Origin: Oscillospiraceae bacterium
GTDB taxonomy: Bacteria > Bacillota > Clostridia > Oscillospirales > Acutalibacteraceae
DNA length: 64,000 nt
Assembly (NCBI GenBank): GCA_015065845.1
Contig: SVPQ01000010.1
Coordinates: forward strand, 1-64,000
Reading direction: 5' to 3'
Numbering within the stretch: position 1 is the first letter of the stretch; every line of letters starts with the position of its first letter. Shown here piece by piece: positions 16,066 through 25,848 of this stretch. The notes under the pieces are model-generated. The model saw only the letters and a program-made list of their open reading frames with translations, made no database searches and was not told the origin of the DNA. The translations under genes were made by a program, and so were the position numbers.

Positions 16066-17334
16066 ATGAGCGAGAAAAAGAAACTTTTAATTTATGCACA
16101 TTATTATGTGCCGGATGTTGCATCAACAGCTCAAATATTAAAAGATTTGGCTGAGGGTATGAAGGATGCATTTGACATCACAGTAATATGTGTTGTGCCT
16201 TCTTATGAGGGGACAATCGCACCTGAGTATAAAACAAAAAAATATTATGAAGAAGAAATCAATGGAATTAAAGTTTTAAGAATTCGTGTTCCAGAATTCA
16301 ATAAGGCAGATAAATTGAGCCGTGTTAAAAATATTATTGGTTATTTTGTGGGTGCGGCACTCGCTACATTTAAGGTTTCTAAGCAAGATTATGTGTTCTC
16401 AATTTCTCAACCACCTATTTTAGGTGGATTGCTTGGCGTATGGGGAAAACTCATTAAAAGAGCAAAATTTATTTATAATATTCAGGACTTTAACCCTGAG
16501 CAGACAATGGCAGTAAGTTACAGTGACAACGGTTTAGTTTTAAAGGCAATGATGATTGCCGATAAATTCAGTTGTAAATGCAGCGACTTAATAATAACTG
16601 TAGGTCGTGACCTTGTTGAAACAGTCAATAAGCGTTTTAATGGCAAAAAAGTTCCAAAGACAGTTATGATAAATAATTGGATTGATGAAAAAGAAATATA
16701 TCCGCTCGACAAATCTGATGAAAGAGTAGTTGAGTTTAAAAATAAATATAACCTTACTGATAAATTCGTTGTTATGTATTCGGGAAATATAGGTCTTTAT
16801 TATGACCTTGAAAATATTATTAAGGTAATAGAGAAGTTTCCTGAAGGTACAAAAACAAGTGATGGCAGAGAAGTAAGTTTTGCTTTTGTTGGCACAGGTA
16901 CAATAATTGAAGAAATTGAAAATTATGTAACAGAGCATAATATGAAAAATATTGTGTTCGTTCCGTATCAGGATAAGGATGATTTAAATTACAGCTTAAA
17001 TGCTTCAGATGTTCAGTGGGTTGTAAATGCTAAAGGAATCAAGGGTGTTTCTTGTCCATCAAAATATTATGGAGTGGCTGCTGCAGGAATTCCCGTACTT
17101 GCAGTTTTAGAAAAAAATTCTGAAATCCGATGCATTATTGAAGAAACAAATGGTGGTCTTATTTCAGACCCTTGTGATTATGACGATATTGAAAAAAATA
17201 TCCGCTGGTTTATAAAAAATGCAGACAGTAACGAACTTAAAGAAATGGGTACACGCAGCCACGACTATTTAACTAAAAATTTAACAAAAGATATGTCTGT
17301 GGAGAAATATAAAGAAACTATTTTAGGATTGTGA
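16066..17334 (+). CDS. Glycosyltransferase family 4, WbuB-like
   Basis: 422 aa, GT-B fold. N-terminal LLIYAHYYVPDVASTAQILKDLAEG and FSISQPPILGGLLG resemble WbuB-type N-acetylfucosaminyl transferases. The C-terminal donor-binding half has YSGNIGLYYDLENII, FVPYQDKDDL and CPSKYYGVAAAGIPVLAV. It should add the second sugar to the lipid-linked primer on the cytosolic membrane face. The exact sugar is inferred by family similarity only. Confidence 0.88.
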   Translation: MSEKKKLLIYAHYYVPDVASTAQILKDLAEGMKDAFDITVICVVPSYEGTIAPEYKTKKYYEEEINGIKVLRIRVPEFNKADKLSRVKNIIGYFVGAALATFKVSKQDYVFSISQPPILGGLLGVWGKLIKRAKFIYNIQDFNPEQTMAVSYSDNGLVLKAMMIADKFSCKCSDLIITVGRDLVETVNKRFNGKKVPKTVMINNWIDEKEIYPLDKSDERVVEFKNKYNLTDKFVVMYSGNIGLYYDLENIIKVIEKFPEGTKTSDGREVSFAFVGTGTIIEEIENYVTEHNMKNIVFVPYQDKDDLNYSLNASDVQWVVNAKGIKGVSCPSKYYGVAAAGIPVLAVLEKNSEIRCIIEETNGGLISDPCDYDDIEKNIRWFIKNADSNELKEMGTRSHDYLTKNLTKDMSVEKYKETILGL

Positions 17335-17335
17335 G

Positions 17336-18307
17336 TTGAAAAGGGTGAAAGTTTTAATTACAGGAGCTTCAGGTTTTATAGGAACAAATTTGCTTGAAGA
17401 TATGCTCGAAAAAGGCTATGAGGTTTTAAATATAGATTTCAATGAACCAAAAATCAAGGAACGCAATGGTGTCTGGAAGAATATTGATATAATTGAATAT
17501 GAGCCATTTGAAAAAGCAGTTTCAGACTTCAACCCTGATTATATAGTTCATCTTGCAGCAAGAACAGATTTAGATGGAAAGACTGTAGATGATTATAAAG
17601 CAAACACTGTCGGTGTTGAAAATTTATTGAAGATAGTTAAAAAATTACCTGATTTAAAGAAAATTATAATTGCATCTTCAAAGTTCGTTACAGAAAATGG
17701 ATATAAAATAAAAGACCAGTTTGATTATTGTCCACATACGGTTTATGGTGAAAGTAAAGTTATAACAGAAAAAAATGTATGGGCGAACAAACCACATTGT
17801 GATTGGTGTATTATTCGCCCTACTTCTATTTGGGGACCATTTTTTGGTGTGCCATACCGCAATTTTTTTGATTTGGTTATGAAAAGAATGTATTTTCATA
17901 TAGGTCATATTGAGTGTCATAAAACTTATGGATATATCGGTAACGCAATCTATCAGATAGAGCAGTTATTGTTCAATGAAACTTTAGATGAAAATAACAA
18001 AGTTTTTTATATTGGTGATGAACCTGCATACGAAATAAACGAGTGGGCAGATGAAATTGCAAATGAACTCGGTTTTAAAGTTCCTACAATGCCTGTCTGG
18101 TTTGTAAAATGCCTTGCAAAATTTGGCGATTTAGTGGGACTTGTCGGAGTTCATTTCCCAATGCAGTCATTCCGTTTTCATAATATGACAAATGATGGTG
18201 TAAATGATATGACAACCACAAAAGAAATAGCACCGGAAATGCCTTTTACAAGATTGGAAGGAACAAAGGCAACGATAAAATGGATTAAAGAGTTTGAGAG
18301 AAAGTAA
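17336..18307 (+). CDS. NAD-dependent epimerase/dehydratase family protein
   Basis: 323 aa, extended short-chain dehydrogenase. The NAD motif is ITGASGFIG near the N-terminus and the catalytic YxxxK is YGESK. It probably makes or epimerises a nucleotide sugar for the cluster. A TTG start at 17336 with AGGA 7 nt upstream is used; a GTG at 17345 is an alternative. It follows the previous gene by one base and is followed directly by an acyltransferase. Confidence 0.85.
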   Translation: MKRVKVLITGASGFIGTNLLEDMLEKGYEVLNIDFNEPKIKERNGVWKNIDIIEYEPFEKAVSDFNPDYIVHLAARTDLDGKTVDDYKANTVGVENLLKIVKKLPDLKKIIIASSKFVTENGYKIKDQFDYCPHTVYGESKVITEKNVWANKPHCDWCIIRPTSIWGPFFGVPYRNFFDLVMKRMYFHIGHIECHKTYGYIGNAIYQIEQLLFNETLDENNKVFYIGDEPAYEINEWADEIANELGFKVPTMPVWFVKCLAKFGDLVGLVGVHFPMQSFRFHNMTNDGVNDMTTTKEIAPEMPFTRLEGTKATIKWIKEFERK

Positions 18308-19300
18308 ATGTTAGTATTTATTGAAGTTTTAAGAGCAATTGCAACCCTGCTGATTTTTAATAGCCATCTGAAAGGTGTTTATCCTGTTGATATTCTTTCA
18401 TTTGGTGGGGGGTTAGGTCTTGCATTGTTTTATATGTTGAGTGGCTATTTGTTATCTAATATAAACGAAAACACAAAATTTCATAAATGGTACTTCAAGA
18501 AAATCACAAGGATTTATGTACCACTAATTTTATTCAGAATAATCCTTGTAGTTATAGGTAACATTCAAATAAACTCTTTTATAGGTTTTATAAAAATTTT
18601 TGTTTTTCCAACATATTGGTTTGTGGCATCAATGGTGATTTTTTATGCGGTTTACTTTGTTTTTGTTAAGTATATATATGGTAAATTCGGCAAAAAATCG
18701 ATTATTGGTGCATGGATTGTTTGCGGCATAAGTTTTACTGTGCTTTATGCAACAAAAATCCCGATAGCGTTATTTTCTCTTGAAAAATTACAAATTTGTG
18801 ATCAGTTCAGTATAGAAACACCATATCTGATTACGCAATTCGTTTGGTTTTCAACGATGTTACTAGGGTTGTATTTAAAAGAGTTTCCAATAAATCAAAC
18901 AAAAATGAACAATAAAAAATATTTGTTTTTAGCGTCTTCTGTTGTTTGTGTTTTGTGTTTTTTGGGAATAAGAGTTTTTGAGAAATTTGGCTTGAATTTT
19001 GAGTTTTTACTCCCAGTGTCATATATTGGCTTTGCGTATTTTATTTTTGAATTTTTTGAGTTAATTGAAAATGAATTGAAAAAGTTACACCAAAAAATAA
19101 TTTTTAAACCAGTGCGAATAATCAGTATGTGTTCGTTAGAGATTTATTTTGTTCAGTTTGTGTGGATAAACTTATTCAAAGAAATAATGTTCCCGGTAAA
19201 TCTTGTTTTAATTATTGGAGTAACGATTATAGTAGGGTTATTATTGCATATAGTAAGCAACAAATTGTTAAATATAAACATTAAGAAAAAATGTTATTAA
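18308..19300 (+). CDS. Acyltransferase family 3 membrane protein
   Basis: 330 aa, mostly hydrophobic with about ten membrane segments. The family pattern LRAIATLLIFNSHLKG with its conserved His and ALFYMLSGYLLS is at the N-terminus. Such enzymes (OafA/WecH-like) O-acetylate sugars of surface polysaccharides, taking acetyl groups from cytosolic acetyl-CoA. The ATG abuts the stop codon of the epimerase gene. Confidence 0.88.
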   Translation: MLVFIEVLRAIATLLIFNSHLKGVYPVDILSFGGGLGLALFYMLSGYLLSNINENTKFHKWYFKKITRIYVPLILFRIILVVIGNIQINSFIGFIKIFVFPTYWFVASMVIFYAVYFVFVKYIYGKFGKKSIIGAWIVCGISFTVLYATKIPIALFSLEKLQICDQFSIETPYLITQFVWFSTMLLGLYLKEFPINQTKMNNKKYLFLASSVVCVLCFLGIRVFEKFGLNFEFLLPVSYIGFAYFIFEFFELIENELKKLHQKIIFKPVRIISMCSLEIYFVQFVWINLFKEIMFPVNLVLIIGVTIIVGLLLHIVSNKLLNINIKKKCY

Positions 19301-19314
19301 ATAGGATGTGAAGG

Positions 19315-20355
19315 TTGTTGAAAGAAACATTAATAGATTTAATATCACCTAAACAAAATAGTACAATAATGATTTATGATGTTCACGCAAGTGAATCAGG
19401 TGCATTAGCTATTCTTGATGATTTATATAATCAGATTCGTGCTTATGAAGATAAAACTGTAAAATGGGTGTTTATTGTCAGTGTTCCTGAGTACGAAGAA
19501 ACAGAAAACATTATTGTAAGAAGGTTTCCATGGGTTAAAAAAAGTTGGGGACACCGATATGTTTTTGATAGTGTGACAACCAGAGGTCTTATTAATGAAT
19601 ATAAACCGGATAAAGTTTTTTCATTACAAAACAAAGGTATACCTTTTTATAAAAAAGAACAGTTAGTTTATTTGCATTTACCATTTATTTTAACAGACCA
19701 TAAATTTGACATAAAAGTAGATGGAAAAAAACTTTGGCTTTATCAGAATGTTGTAAGTAAAAGTATTTTTAGTTCACTCAGAAAAGTTGATAAAACAATT
19801 GTACAGACACAATGGATGAAAGATGCATTAATAGAAAAAGCAAAAGTAAAAGCAGAAAATATCGTAATTCAACAGCCGGATATTTCAAGTAATAATATTT
19901 TAGAATTTGAAGATGTTCCGGAAAACAGAAAGCGATTCTTTTATCCTGCAACAGCATTCACATATAAAAATCATATGACATTATTAAAGGCGTTAGACTA
20001 TGCTCAGAATAATGGATTAAAAGATTATGAATTGATTTTGACTATTGAAAAAGAAGAGAATGATTATACAAAGTCTTTAGCAGATTTTGCTGAACAGCAT
20101 AACCTTAATGTAAAATTCGGCGGAAAAATTCCGAGAGAAGATGTTTTTAAAATGTATGCGAAATCTGTTCTTGTTTTTCCTTCTTATGTTGAGTCTTTTG
20201 GTTTACCGCTACTCGAAGCGCGTATGACGGGAACCTATGTAATAGCTAGTGATTGTCCATTCAGTGTAGAAATACTTAAAGGATATGAAAAATCAAAGTT
20301 TTTCGGTGAGACAGAATATAAAGAATTAGCAGAAAAAATATTTGAAATACAATAA
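19315..20355 (+). CDS. Glycosyltransferase, GT1/GT4-like
   Basis: 346 aa from a TTG start. The C-terminal half has the GT-B donor site, FFYPATAFTYKNHMTLLKAL and VFPSYVESFGLPLLEARMTG (an ExxxFGLPLLE pattern), typical of retaining GT4 enzymes. The N-terminus includes HASESGALAIL, resembling galactosyl- or mannosyltransferases of exopolysaccharide loci. It lengthens the repeat unit. Specificity unknown. Confidence 0.85.
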   Translation: MLKETLIDLISPKQNSTIMIYDVHASESGALAILDDLYNQIRAYEDKTVKWVFIVSVPEYEETENIIVRRFPWVKKSWGHRYVFDSVTTRGLINEYKPDKVFSLQNKGIPFYKKEQLVYLHLPFILTDHKFDIKVDGKKLWLYQNVVSKSIFSSLRKVDKTIVQTQWMKDALIEKAKVKAENIVIQQPDISSNNILEFEDVPENRKRFFYPATAFTYKNHMTLLKALDYAQNNGLKDYELILTIEKEENDYTKSLADFAEQHNLNVKFGGKIPREDVFKMYAKSVLVFPSYVESFGLPLLEARMTGTYVIASDCPFSVEILKGYEKSKFFGETEYKELAEKIFEIQ

Positions 20356-20398
20356 TAAAGATAATAAATTATAAAAAGAAGAAAAGTGGTGAAAGTAG

Positions 20399-21517
20399 TT
20401 GGCATATGTATTAGTTTTTTTAAGTTCAATTTTATTTGGATATTGGGCAACTCGAATAAATCCAAAAACAAATCGTGGACTTGTGTTTTTATGTTCTTTG
20501 ATAAGTATACTTATACCATCTATTTTGGCTGGGTTAAGAGATGTTTCCTTGGGAACAGACGTAGAGTTGTATCTTGTTCCTCATTTTGAAACTGCCTTAC
20601 ACACAGAAACATTCTCGCATTATATGTCGTTAATATGGCAAAAAGAAACTGGTTATATGTTGCTGGTATTTTTGGTAGCAAAAATATTCGGTAATATTCA
20701 ATGGCTTTTGTTTTTTATTGAGTTTATAATAATTTTATGTGTATATATCGGTGCATGGAAATTAAGAAAGCAAATATCATTGCCATTAGTGCTTCTTGTA
20801 TATTATTTGATTTTTTACAATGACACATATAATTTGTTAAGACAAGCAATCGCGATGGCAATCGTATTTATGGCAGTCAATTGGTTGTTCGAAAAGAAAT
20901 ATGTTAAATACTTAATATTTGTGTTTATAGCAGCAACATTCCATACAACTGCGGTTATGGGTCTTATTGTATTTGTTGTGTATTATTTTTTAGAGGGCGA
21001 GCGTTTTCGTAGCGATATTAGTGCAAAGACAATGCGCGGATATGTGCTTTTAGTTTGTGTTATATCAGGTTGTATATTGTTACCGAATATTGTTAACGCA
21101 TTGGTAAATATGGGTGTACTGCATTCCCGATATTTAATGTATTTTGTAAGGGAATCTGTTTCCAACAACTTATCAAATACCTTGCTGTATTTAGTAGAGA
21201 TTATTTTGGTAATGTGTTTTGCTAAAGTTGTACAGAATGAAGATAGTAAATTTGTATTCTTAAAAATAAATTTATATTTTACATTTATTACATTACAACT
21301 TTCTCAGGTTATGTATTTTGGTTACCGAATGAGTTTATATTTTGCAATAATCAATGTTTTATTATTTGCAAGAATTACTCGGGTTAGTGAGAGCAAGAAA
21401 ACAAATATTTTAATTTCGATATTTGTAATTGGTTTGTTGTCAGTTTTCTGGTATTATTTGTATATAGTAGGCGGAGTATCTAACACCTATCCATATTTAA
21501 CATATTGGGATGCGTGA
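20399..21517 (+). CDS. EpsG family polysaccharide polymerase (Wzy-like)
   Basis: 372 aa with about ten membrane segments. The EpsG pattern is recognisable: LAGLRDVSLGTD early, the NLLRQAIAMAIVFMAV helix, and FHTTAVMGL with a conserved His. EpsG-type proteins polymerise lipid-linked repeat units outside the cell. TTG start at 20399 after a GGTGAAAG-like site. Together with the flippase at 27077 it makes this a Wzx/Wzy-dependent system. Confidence 0.86.
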   Translation: MAYVLVFLSSILFGYWATRINPKTNRGLVFLCSLISILIPSILAGLRDVSLGTDVELYLVPHFETALHTETFSHYMSLIWQKETGYMLLVFLVAKIFGNIQWLLFFIEFIIILCVYIGAWKLRKQISLPLVLLVYYLIFYNDTYNLLRQAIAMAIVFMAVNWLFEKKYVKYLIFVFIAATFHTTAVMGLIVFVVYYFLEGERFRSDISAKTMRGYVLLVCVISGCILLPNIVNALVNMGVLHSRYLMYFVRESVSNNLSNTLLYLVEIILVMCFAKVVQNEDSKFVFLKINLYFTFITLQLSQVMYFGYRMSLYFAIINVLLFARITRVSESKKTNILISIFVIGLLSVFWYYLYIVGGVSNTYPYLTYWDA

Positions 21518-21562
21518 TTTTGATTAAAGTATTGTATACGACTTTTAAAGGAGAAGAAAGTT

Positions 21563-22807
21563 TTGAAAAAGAAAATTGCAGTAGCTGGTACAGGATATGT
21601 TGGTTTGTCAATAGCAACATTATTGGCACAGAATCATATTGTTAAAGCAGTTGATATAATCCCTGAAAAAGTAGATATGATTAATAAGAGAATATCACCT
21701 ATTCAGGATGAATATATTGAAAAATATTTTAAAGAAAAAGAGCTTGATCTTGTAGCGACATTAGATGCAGAGTCTGCATATAAAGATGCAGAATTTGTTG
21801 TTATTGCTACACCTACAAATTATGATTCACAAAAGAACTTTTTTGATACATCTGCGGTAGAAACCGTGATTGGAAAAGTCAAAGAAATAAATCCCCATGC
21901 AATAATGGTTATAAAATCAACCATTCCTGTAGGTTTTACAGAAATGGTAAGAGAAAAATATAATACTGAAAATATTATTTTCAGCCCTGAATTTTTAAGA
22001 GAATCAAAAGCACTTTACGATAATCTTTACCCAAGCAGAATTATTGTTGGTACAGATTTAAATAATGCCAAATTAACAGATGCCGCAAAGCGTTTTGCAG
22101 AATTATTGCAGGAAGGTGCAGTAAAAGAAGATATTGACACATTATTTATGGGCTTTACAGAAGCTGAAGCGGTTAAACTTTTCGCTAATACTTATTTAGC
22201 TCTCAGAGTATCGTATTTTAATGAACTTGATACTTATGCAGAAATGAAAGGTCTTGACACACAGGACATTATTGCAGGTGTGTGCCTTGACCCTAGAATT
22301 GGTGACCATTATAATAACCCATCATTCGGTTACGGTGGTTACTGTTTGCCAAAAGATACAAAACAACTTCTTGCAAATTATCAGGATGTTCCTCAGAATA
22401 TGATGTCTGCAATAGTTGAAAGTAACAGAACAAGAAAAGATTTTATTGCAGACAGAGTTTTGAAAATGGCGGGTTACCACGGTTACGATGAAGATTTAGA
22501 ATATAGTAAAGCTAAAGATATTCCACCAGTTATTGGTGTGTTCCGTTTAACAATGAAGTCCAATTCAGACAATTTCCGTCAGAGTTCAATTCAGGGTGTA
22601 ATGAAGAGAATCAAAGCAAAGGGTGCAAAGGTCGTTATTTATGAACCAACACTCGAAAATGGCGAAATGTTCTTTGGTAGCGAAGTAGTAAATGATTTGG
22701 AAAAATTCAAAACTATGTGCGATGCAATAGTTGCAAACAGATATGAGACATCTCTTGATGATGTAAAAGAAAAAGTTTATACAAGAGATGTATTTTTCAG
22801 AGATTGA
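21563..22807 (+). CDS. UDP-glucose/nucleotide-sugar 6-dehydrogenase
   Basis: 414 aa. The NAD motif GTGYVG is at residues about 9-14 and the catalytic Cys lies in [10 protein letters not shown] (about residue 260). These enzymes oxidise UDP-glucose, or a related UDP-sugar, twice to the uronic acid using NAD+. It would supply an acidic sugar for the polysaccharide. TTG start. Confidence 0.93.
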   Translation: MKKKIAVAGTGYVGLSIATLLAQNHIVKAVDIIPEKVDMINKRISPIQDEYIEKYFKEKELDLVATLDAESAYKDAEFVVIATPTNYDSQKNFFDTSAVETVIGKVKEINPHAIMVIKSTIPVGFTEMVREKYNTENIIFSPEFLRESKALYDNLYPSRIIVGTDLNNAKLTDAAKRFAELLQEGAVKEDIDTLFMGFTEAEAVKLFANTYLALRVSYFNELDTYAEMKGLDTQDIIAGVCLDPRIGDHYNNPSFGYGGYCLPKDTKQLLANYQDVPQNMMSAIVESNRTRKDFIADRVLKMAGYHGYDEDLEYSKAKDIPPVIGVFRLTMKSNSDNFRQSSIQGVMKRIKAKGAKVVIYEPTLENGEMFFGSEVVNDLEKFKTMCDAIVANRYETSLDDVKEKVYTRDVFFRD

Positions 22808-22831
22808 TTTGTCTAGTAGAGAAGGGTTTTT

Positions 22832-23809
22832 ATGAGCGAAGCGAAAATAAGCATTATAATTCCTGTTTATAATGTTGAAAAATATATAGAACGCTGTGTA
22901 GAAAGTTTGTTAAGGCAAACTTTTGAAGATATTGAAATTATATTGGTAAATGATGGTTCAAAAGACAATAGTGGTCATCTTTGTGATGAAATGTCTGAAA
23001 AAGATGCAAGAATAAAAGTTTTTCATCAGGAAAATCAGGGCGTTTCAGTTGCAAGAAATACAGGTATTTCAAATGCTTCTGCGGATTACATTGTTTTTGT
23101 GGATTCGGATGATTTTGCTGCACCGACTATGTGCGAAAGTCTTTATAATATAATAACAAACACCGATTGCGATTTGGCGGTTTGCAGAGCATATAATACA
23201 GATAGCGAAGAACTCATTTGTTATCCTGAAGAAAAAGATTTGCCTGCTCCTGTGGTGCTTGACCGTGATGATGGTGTCTTTAAAATGGCAAATCCGCTTG
23301 AAAATTTCTGTACACCATGGGGTAAGATATTTAAAAAGGATTTAGTTTTAAAATGTAAGTTCCCTGTAGGAGTGCCTATGGCACAAGATTTGCATTTTGT
23401 TTATTCATATCTTGCTTATTGCAAAAAAATTACATTTACAGAAGAAAAACTTTATTATTATTTTGCCCGCGAGGATAGTACTGTTCATACTCCTATAACA
23501 GGTAATAAGGCTCAGAAATTATTGTTTGTGCATAGCGATACAGTTGAAAGATTATCTTGGGTTGATAATGAAAAGTTGTACCATCAGATAAATGCCTATT
23601 TTTCTTGTAATTGTGAGACAACAATTCTTAATTCACTCATTATGAATAAACATAGTGACCCAGACTTAGTAAAACAATTACAAGCAATGTTGAAGCAGAA
23701 TTATAAAAGTATAATAAAATCATCATTACCTGTGATGAAAAAGATACAAATGTTGTTGGCGGCTCTAAGCCCGGCATTATATAAATATGTATATGCCATT
23801 TTGAAATAA
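22832..23809 (+). CDS. Glycosyltransferase family 2
   Basis: 325 aa, GT-A fold. The N-terminus ISIIIPVYNVEKYIERCVESLL and ILVNDGSKDNSG are the GT2 signature, and FVDSDDFAAP supplies the DxD metal site. It is inverting and acts in the cytosol on lipid-linked intermediates. Specificity unknown. Confidence 0.92.
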   Translation: MSEAKISIIIPVYNVEKYIERCVESLLRQTFEDIEIILVNDGSKDNSGHLCDEMSEKDARIKVFHQENQGVSVARNTGISNASADYIVFVDSDDFAAPTMCESLYNIITNTDCDLAVCRAYNTDSEELICYPEEKDLPAPVVLDRDDGVFKMANPLENFCTPWGKIFKKDLVLKCKFPVGVPMAQDLHFVYSYLAYCKKITFTEEKLYYYFAREDSTVHTPITGNKAQKLLFVHSDTVERLSWVDNEKLYHQINAYFSCNCETTILNSLIMNKHSDPDLVKQLQAMLKQNYKSIIKSSLPVMKKIQMLLAALSPALYKYVYAILK

Positions 23810-23824
23810 AAGAAGGTGTTTTTT

Positions 23825-24622
23825 GTGCCTGAATTAAGTATTATAACTATTTCATACAACATGGAAAATGAGATTGCCAAAACAATCGAATCTGTTTTAA
23901 ATCAGGGGTTTACTGATTACGAATATATATTCATAGATGGTAAATCAACAGATAAAACAGTTGATATTATAGAGTCATACCGAGAACAATTCGAATCAAA
24001 GGGTATAAATTATTCAGTAACCAGTGAACCTGATAAAGGTATATATGATGCGATGAACAAGGGCATTGATAAAGCATCAGGTGAGTGGTGCATAATGTTG
24101 AATTCTGGTGATGCTCTGTGTTCCAGTGATACTTTAAGCAATGTGTTCAGTAAGAAAAAAACAGAAGCTGATGTTGTGTATGGTGATACAAAGAATATTG
24201 AAGGTAAATATTGCAGAGTAAATAAAGGAAATAATATAGATTTAATGACATTGCAAATGCCGTTTTGTCATCAGAGTTCCTTAGTCAGAACCAGTATTCA
24301 CAGGCAATATAAATTCAATACTGAATATAAAATATCTTCTGTTTACAACTCCTTTTTGCGTATGTATATGGACGGCAAAAAGTTTGAGTATATTGATGAA
24401 GTAATTTCATTGTTTGATTGTTCAGGAGTAAGTTCAACAAATTTCTGGGCAGTAAGAAAAGAATATTATAAAATAAAAAAAGCTAACAGTATAAAAAGGA
24501 ATCCGACTAAAGAAATTAAAAAATTAATTATGGATTTTCTTTCATACAATAAAAAACTTGTTTTAAAAAAATATAAACCCGAGGCTTATTATACCGAAAA
24601 AAAGGGTTGGGAACTGTTTTAA
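23825..24622 (+). CDS. Glycosyltransferase family 2 (second)
   Basis: 265 aa from GTG 23825, chosen because AGAAGGTG at 23811-23818 is correctly spaced from it; the in-frame GTG at 23816 lies inside that site. GT2 motifs are [36 protein letters not shown] and a later MLNSGDAL in place of DxD. It resembles colanic-acid WcaA/WcaE-type transferases. Confidence 0.88.
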   Translation: MPELSIITISYNMENEIAKTIESVLNQGFTDYEYIFIDGKSTDKTVDIIESYREQFESKGINYSVTSEPDKGIYDAMNKGIDKASGEWCIMLNSGDALCSSDTLSNVFSKKKTEADVVYGDTKNIEGKYCRVNKGNNIDLMTLQMPFCHQSSLVRTSIHRQYKFNTEYKISSVYNSFLRMYMDGKKFEYIDEVISLFDCSGVSSTNFWAVRKEYYKIKKANSIKRNPTKEIKKLIMDFLSYNKKLVLKKYKPEAYYTEKKGWELF

Positions 24623-24638
24623 TTATCAGGAGAAAACT

Positions 24639-25229
24639 ATGCGGAAATTATTTGTTATTATTTTAGGTTTATCAAGTAAACTCTGGAATAAATTTTACCT
24701 TAAACGAAAAAAGGTTTCATACGGTGATAATCTGACTATAAACGGTAAAATTCTGTGGTATGTAGAAGGTAAGTGTGTTTTAGGCGATAATGTACGCATT
24801 AACTCTTCTCCCGAATATAATCCAAGTGGTGGTGGATATATAACAGCATTCAATGTTCAAAAAGGTGCTGAATTGAAAATAGGTAACAAAGTGGGTATGA
24901 GCCATACTGCAATATCTGTAGTTGAGCGTGTGGAAATTGGTGATAATGTTCTTATAGGAACAAACTGTATGATTGCAGACACAGATTTTCATCCACTTGA
25001 TGCTGACATAAGAAGAGAACGCCCTAATGATTTAACTGAAACCAAATCAGCACCGATTATAATAGAAAAAGATGTTTTTATAGGTGCCCGTTCAATTATA
25101 TTAAAAGGCGTTACTATAGGCGAAGGTTCAATAGTAGGTGCAGGTTCTGTTGTAACCAAAGATATTCCGTCAGGTGAAATCTGGGGCGGTAATCCTGCAA
25201 AGTTTATAAAGAAAATAAAAGATAATTGA
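24639..25229 (+). CDS. Left-handed beta-helix acetyltransferase (WcaF/LacA type)
   Basis: 196 aa. Hexapeptide repeats ([43 protein letters not shown]) form the left-handed beta-helix, ending in the usual [10 protein letters not shown]. The active His is likely that of DTDFHPLD. It O-acetylates a sugar of the repeat unit using acetyl-CoA. A second enzyme of this type follows. Confidence 0.9.
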   Translation: MRKLFVIILGLSSKLWNKFYLKRKKVSYGDNLTINGKILWYVEGKCVLGDNVRINSSPEYNPSGGGYITAFNVQKGAELKIGNKVGMSHTAISVVERVEIGDNVLIGTNCMIADTDFHPLDADIRRERPNDLTETKSAPIIIEKDVFIGARSIILKGVTIGEGSIVGAGSVVTKDIPSGEIWGGNPAKFIKKIKDN

Positions 25230-25262
25230 AAATATTAAAATCCTGATGAGGTAATTTTATAT

Positions 25263-25835
25263 ATGATTAAATTGTTTTATTTCATAAAAAGAGTTTTTTC
25301 AAAAATTCATAAGATATTTCAGAACTATATCAACAAAAAGGAATTTAAATATTACGGAGATAATATTGCAATGAAAAGACCTGCAGAAATTTCAGGTAAA
25401 GAATATATTCATATAGGTGATAATTGTAATATTTTCGAGGGTATATATTTAGTTGCTGTATCGAAATGGCGAGATAGCAGTTACACACCTGAAATTGTTA
25501 TTGGTGAAAAGACAAGCATAGGTGAAAATTGCCATATTACTTGTGCAAATAAACTCACAATCGGCAAAAATTCGAGTATTATGTGTGGTGCAGTTATTAC
25601 AGATATAGAGCATGAGCATGTACCCGGTAAATCACTTCGTGAGACAGGGTTGATTGTAGGTAGTGTTGAAATAGGTGATAATGTGTGCATAGGTGCTGGT
25701 GCGTGTATATTTGGCGATAAAAATATTAAAATAGGTGACAATGCCGTAATCGGAGCGAATGCGGTAGTAAAAAATGATGTTCCTGCAAACACAATTGTGG
25801 CAGGCATACCTGCAAGAGTAATAAAAAAGATTTAA
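25263..25835 (+). CDS. Left-handed beta-helix acetyltransferase (second)
   Basis: 190 aa with hexapeptide repeats (IGEKTSIGENCHITCANKL, IGDNVCIGAGACIFGD, IGDNAVIGANAVV) and the terminal AGIPARVIKKI. The probable catalytic His is in ITDIEHEH. Same general role as its neighbour, probably on a different sugar or position. Start ATG 25263. Confidence 0.9.
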   Translation: MIKLFYFIKRVFSKIHKIFQNYINKKEFKYYGDNIAMKRPAEISGKEYIHIGDNCNIFEGIYLVAVSKWRDSSYTPEIVIGEKTSIGENCHITCANKLTIGKNSSIMCGAVITDIEHEHVPGKSLRETGLIVGSVEIGDNVCIGAGACIFGDKNIKIGDNAVIGANAVVKNDVPANTIVAGIPARVIKKI

Positions 25836-25848
25836 TGAGTGGGGAAAA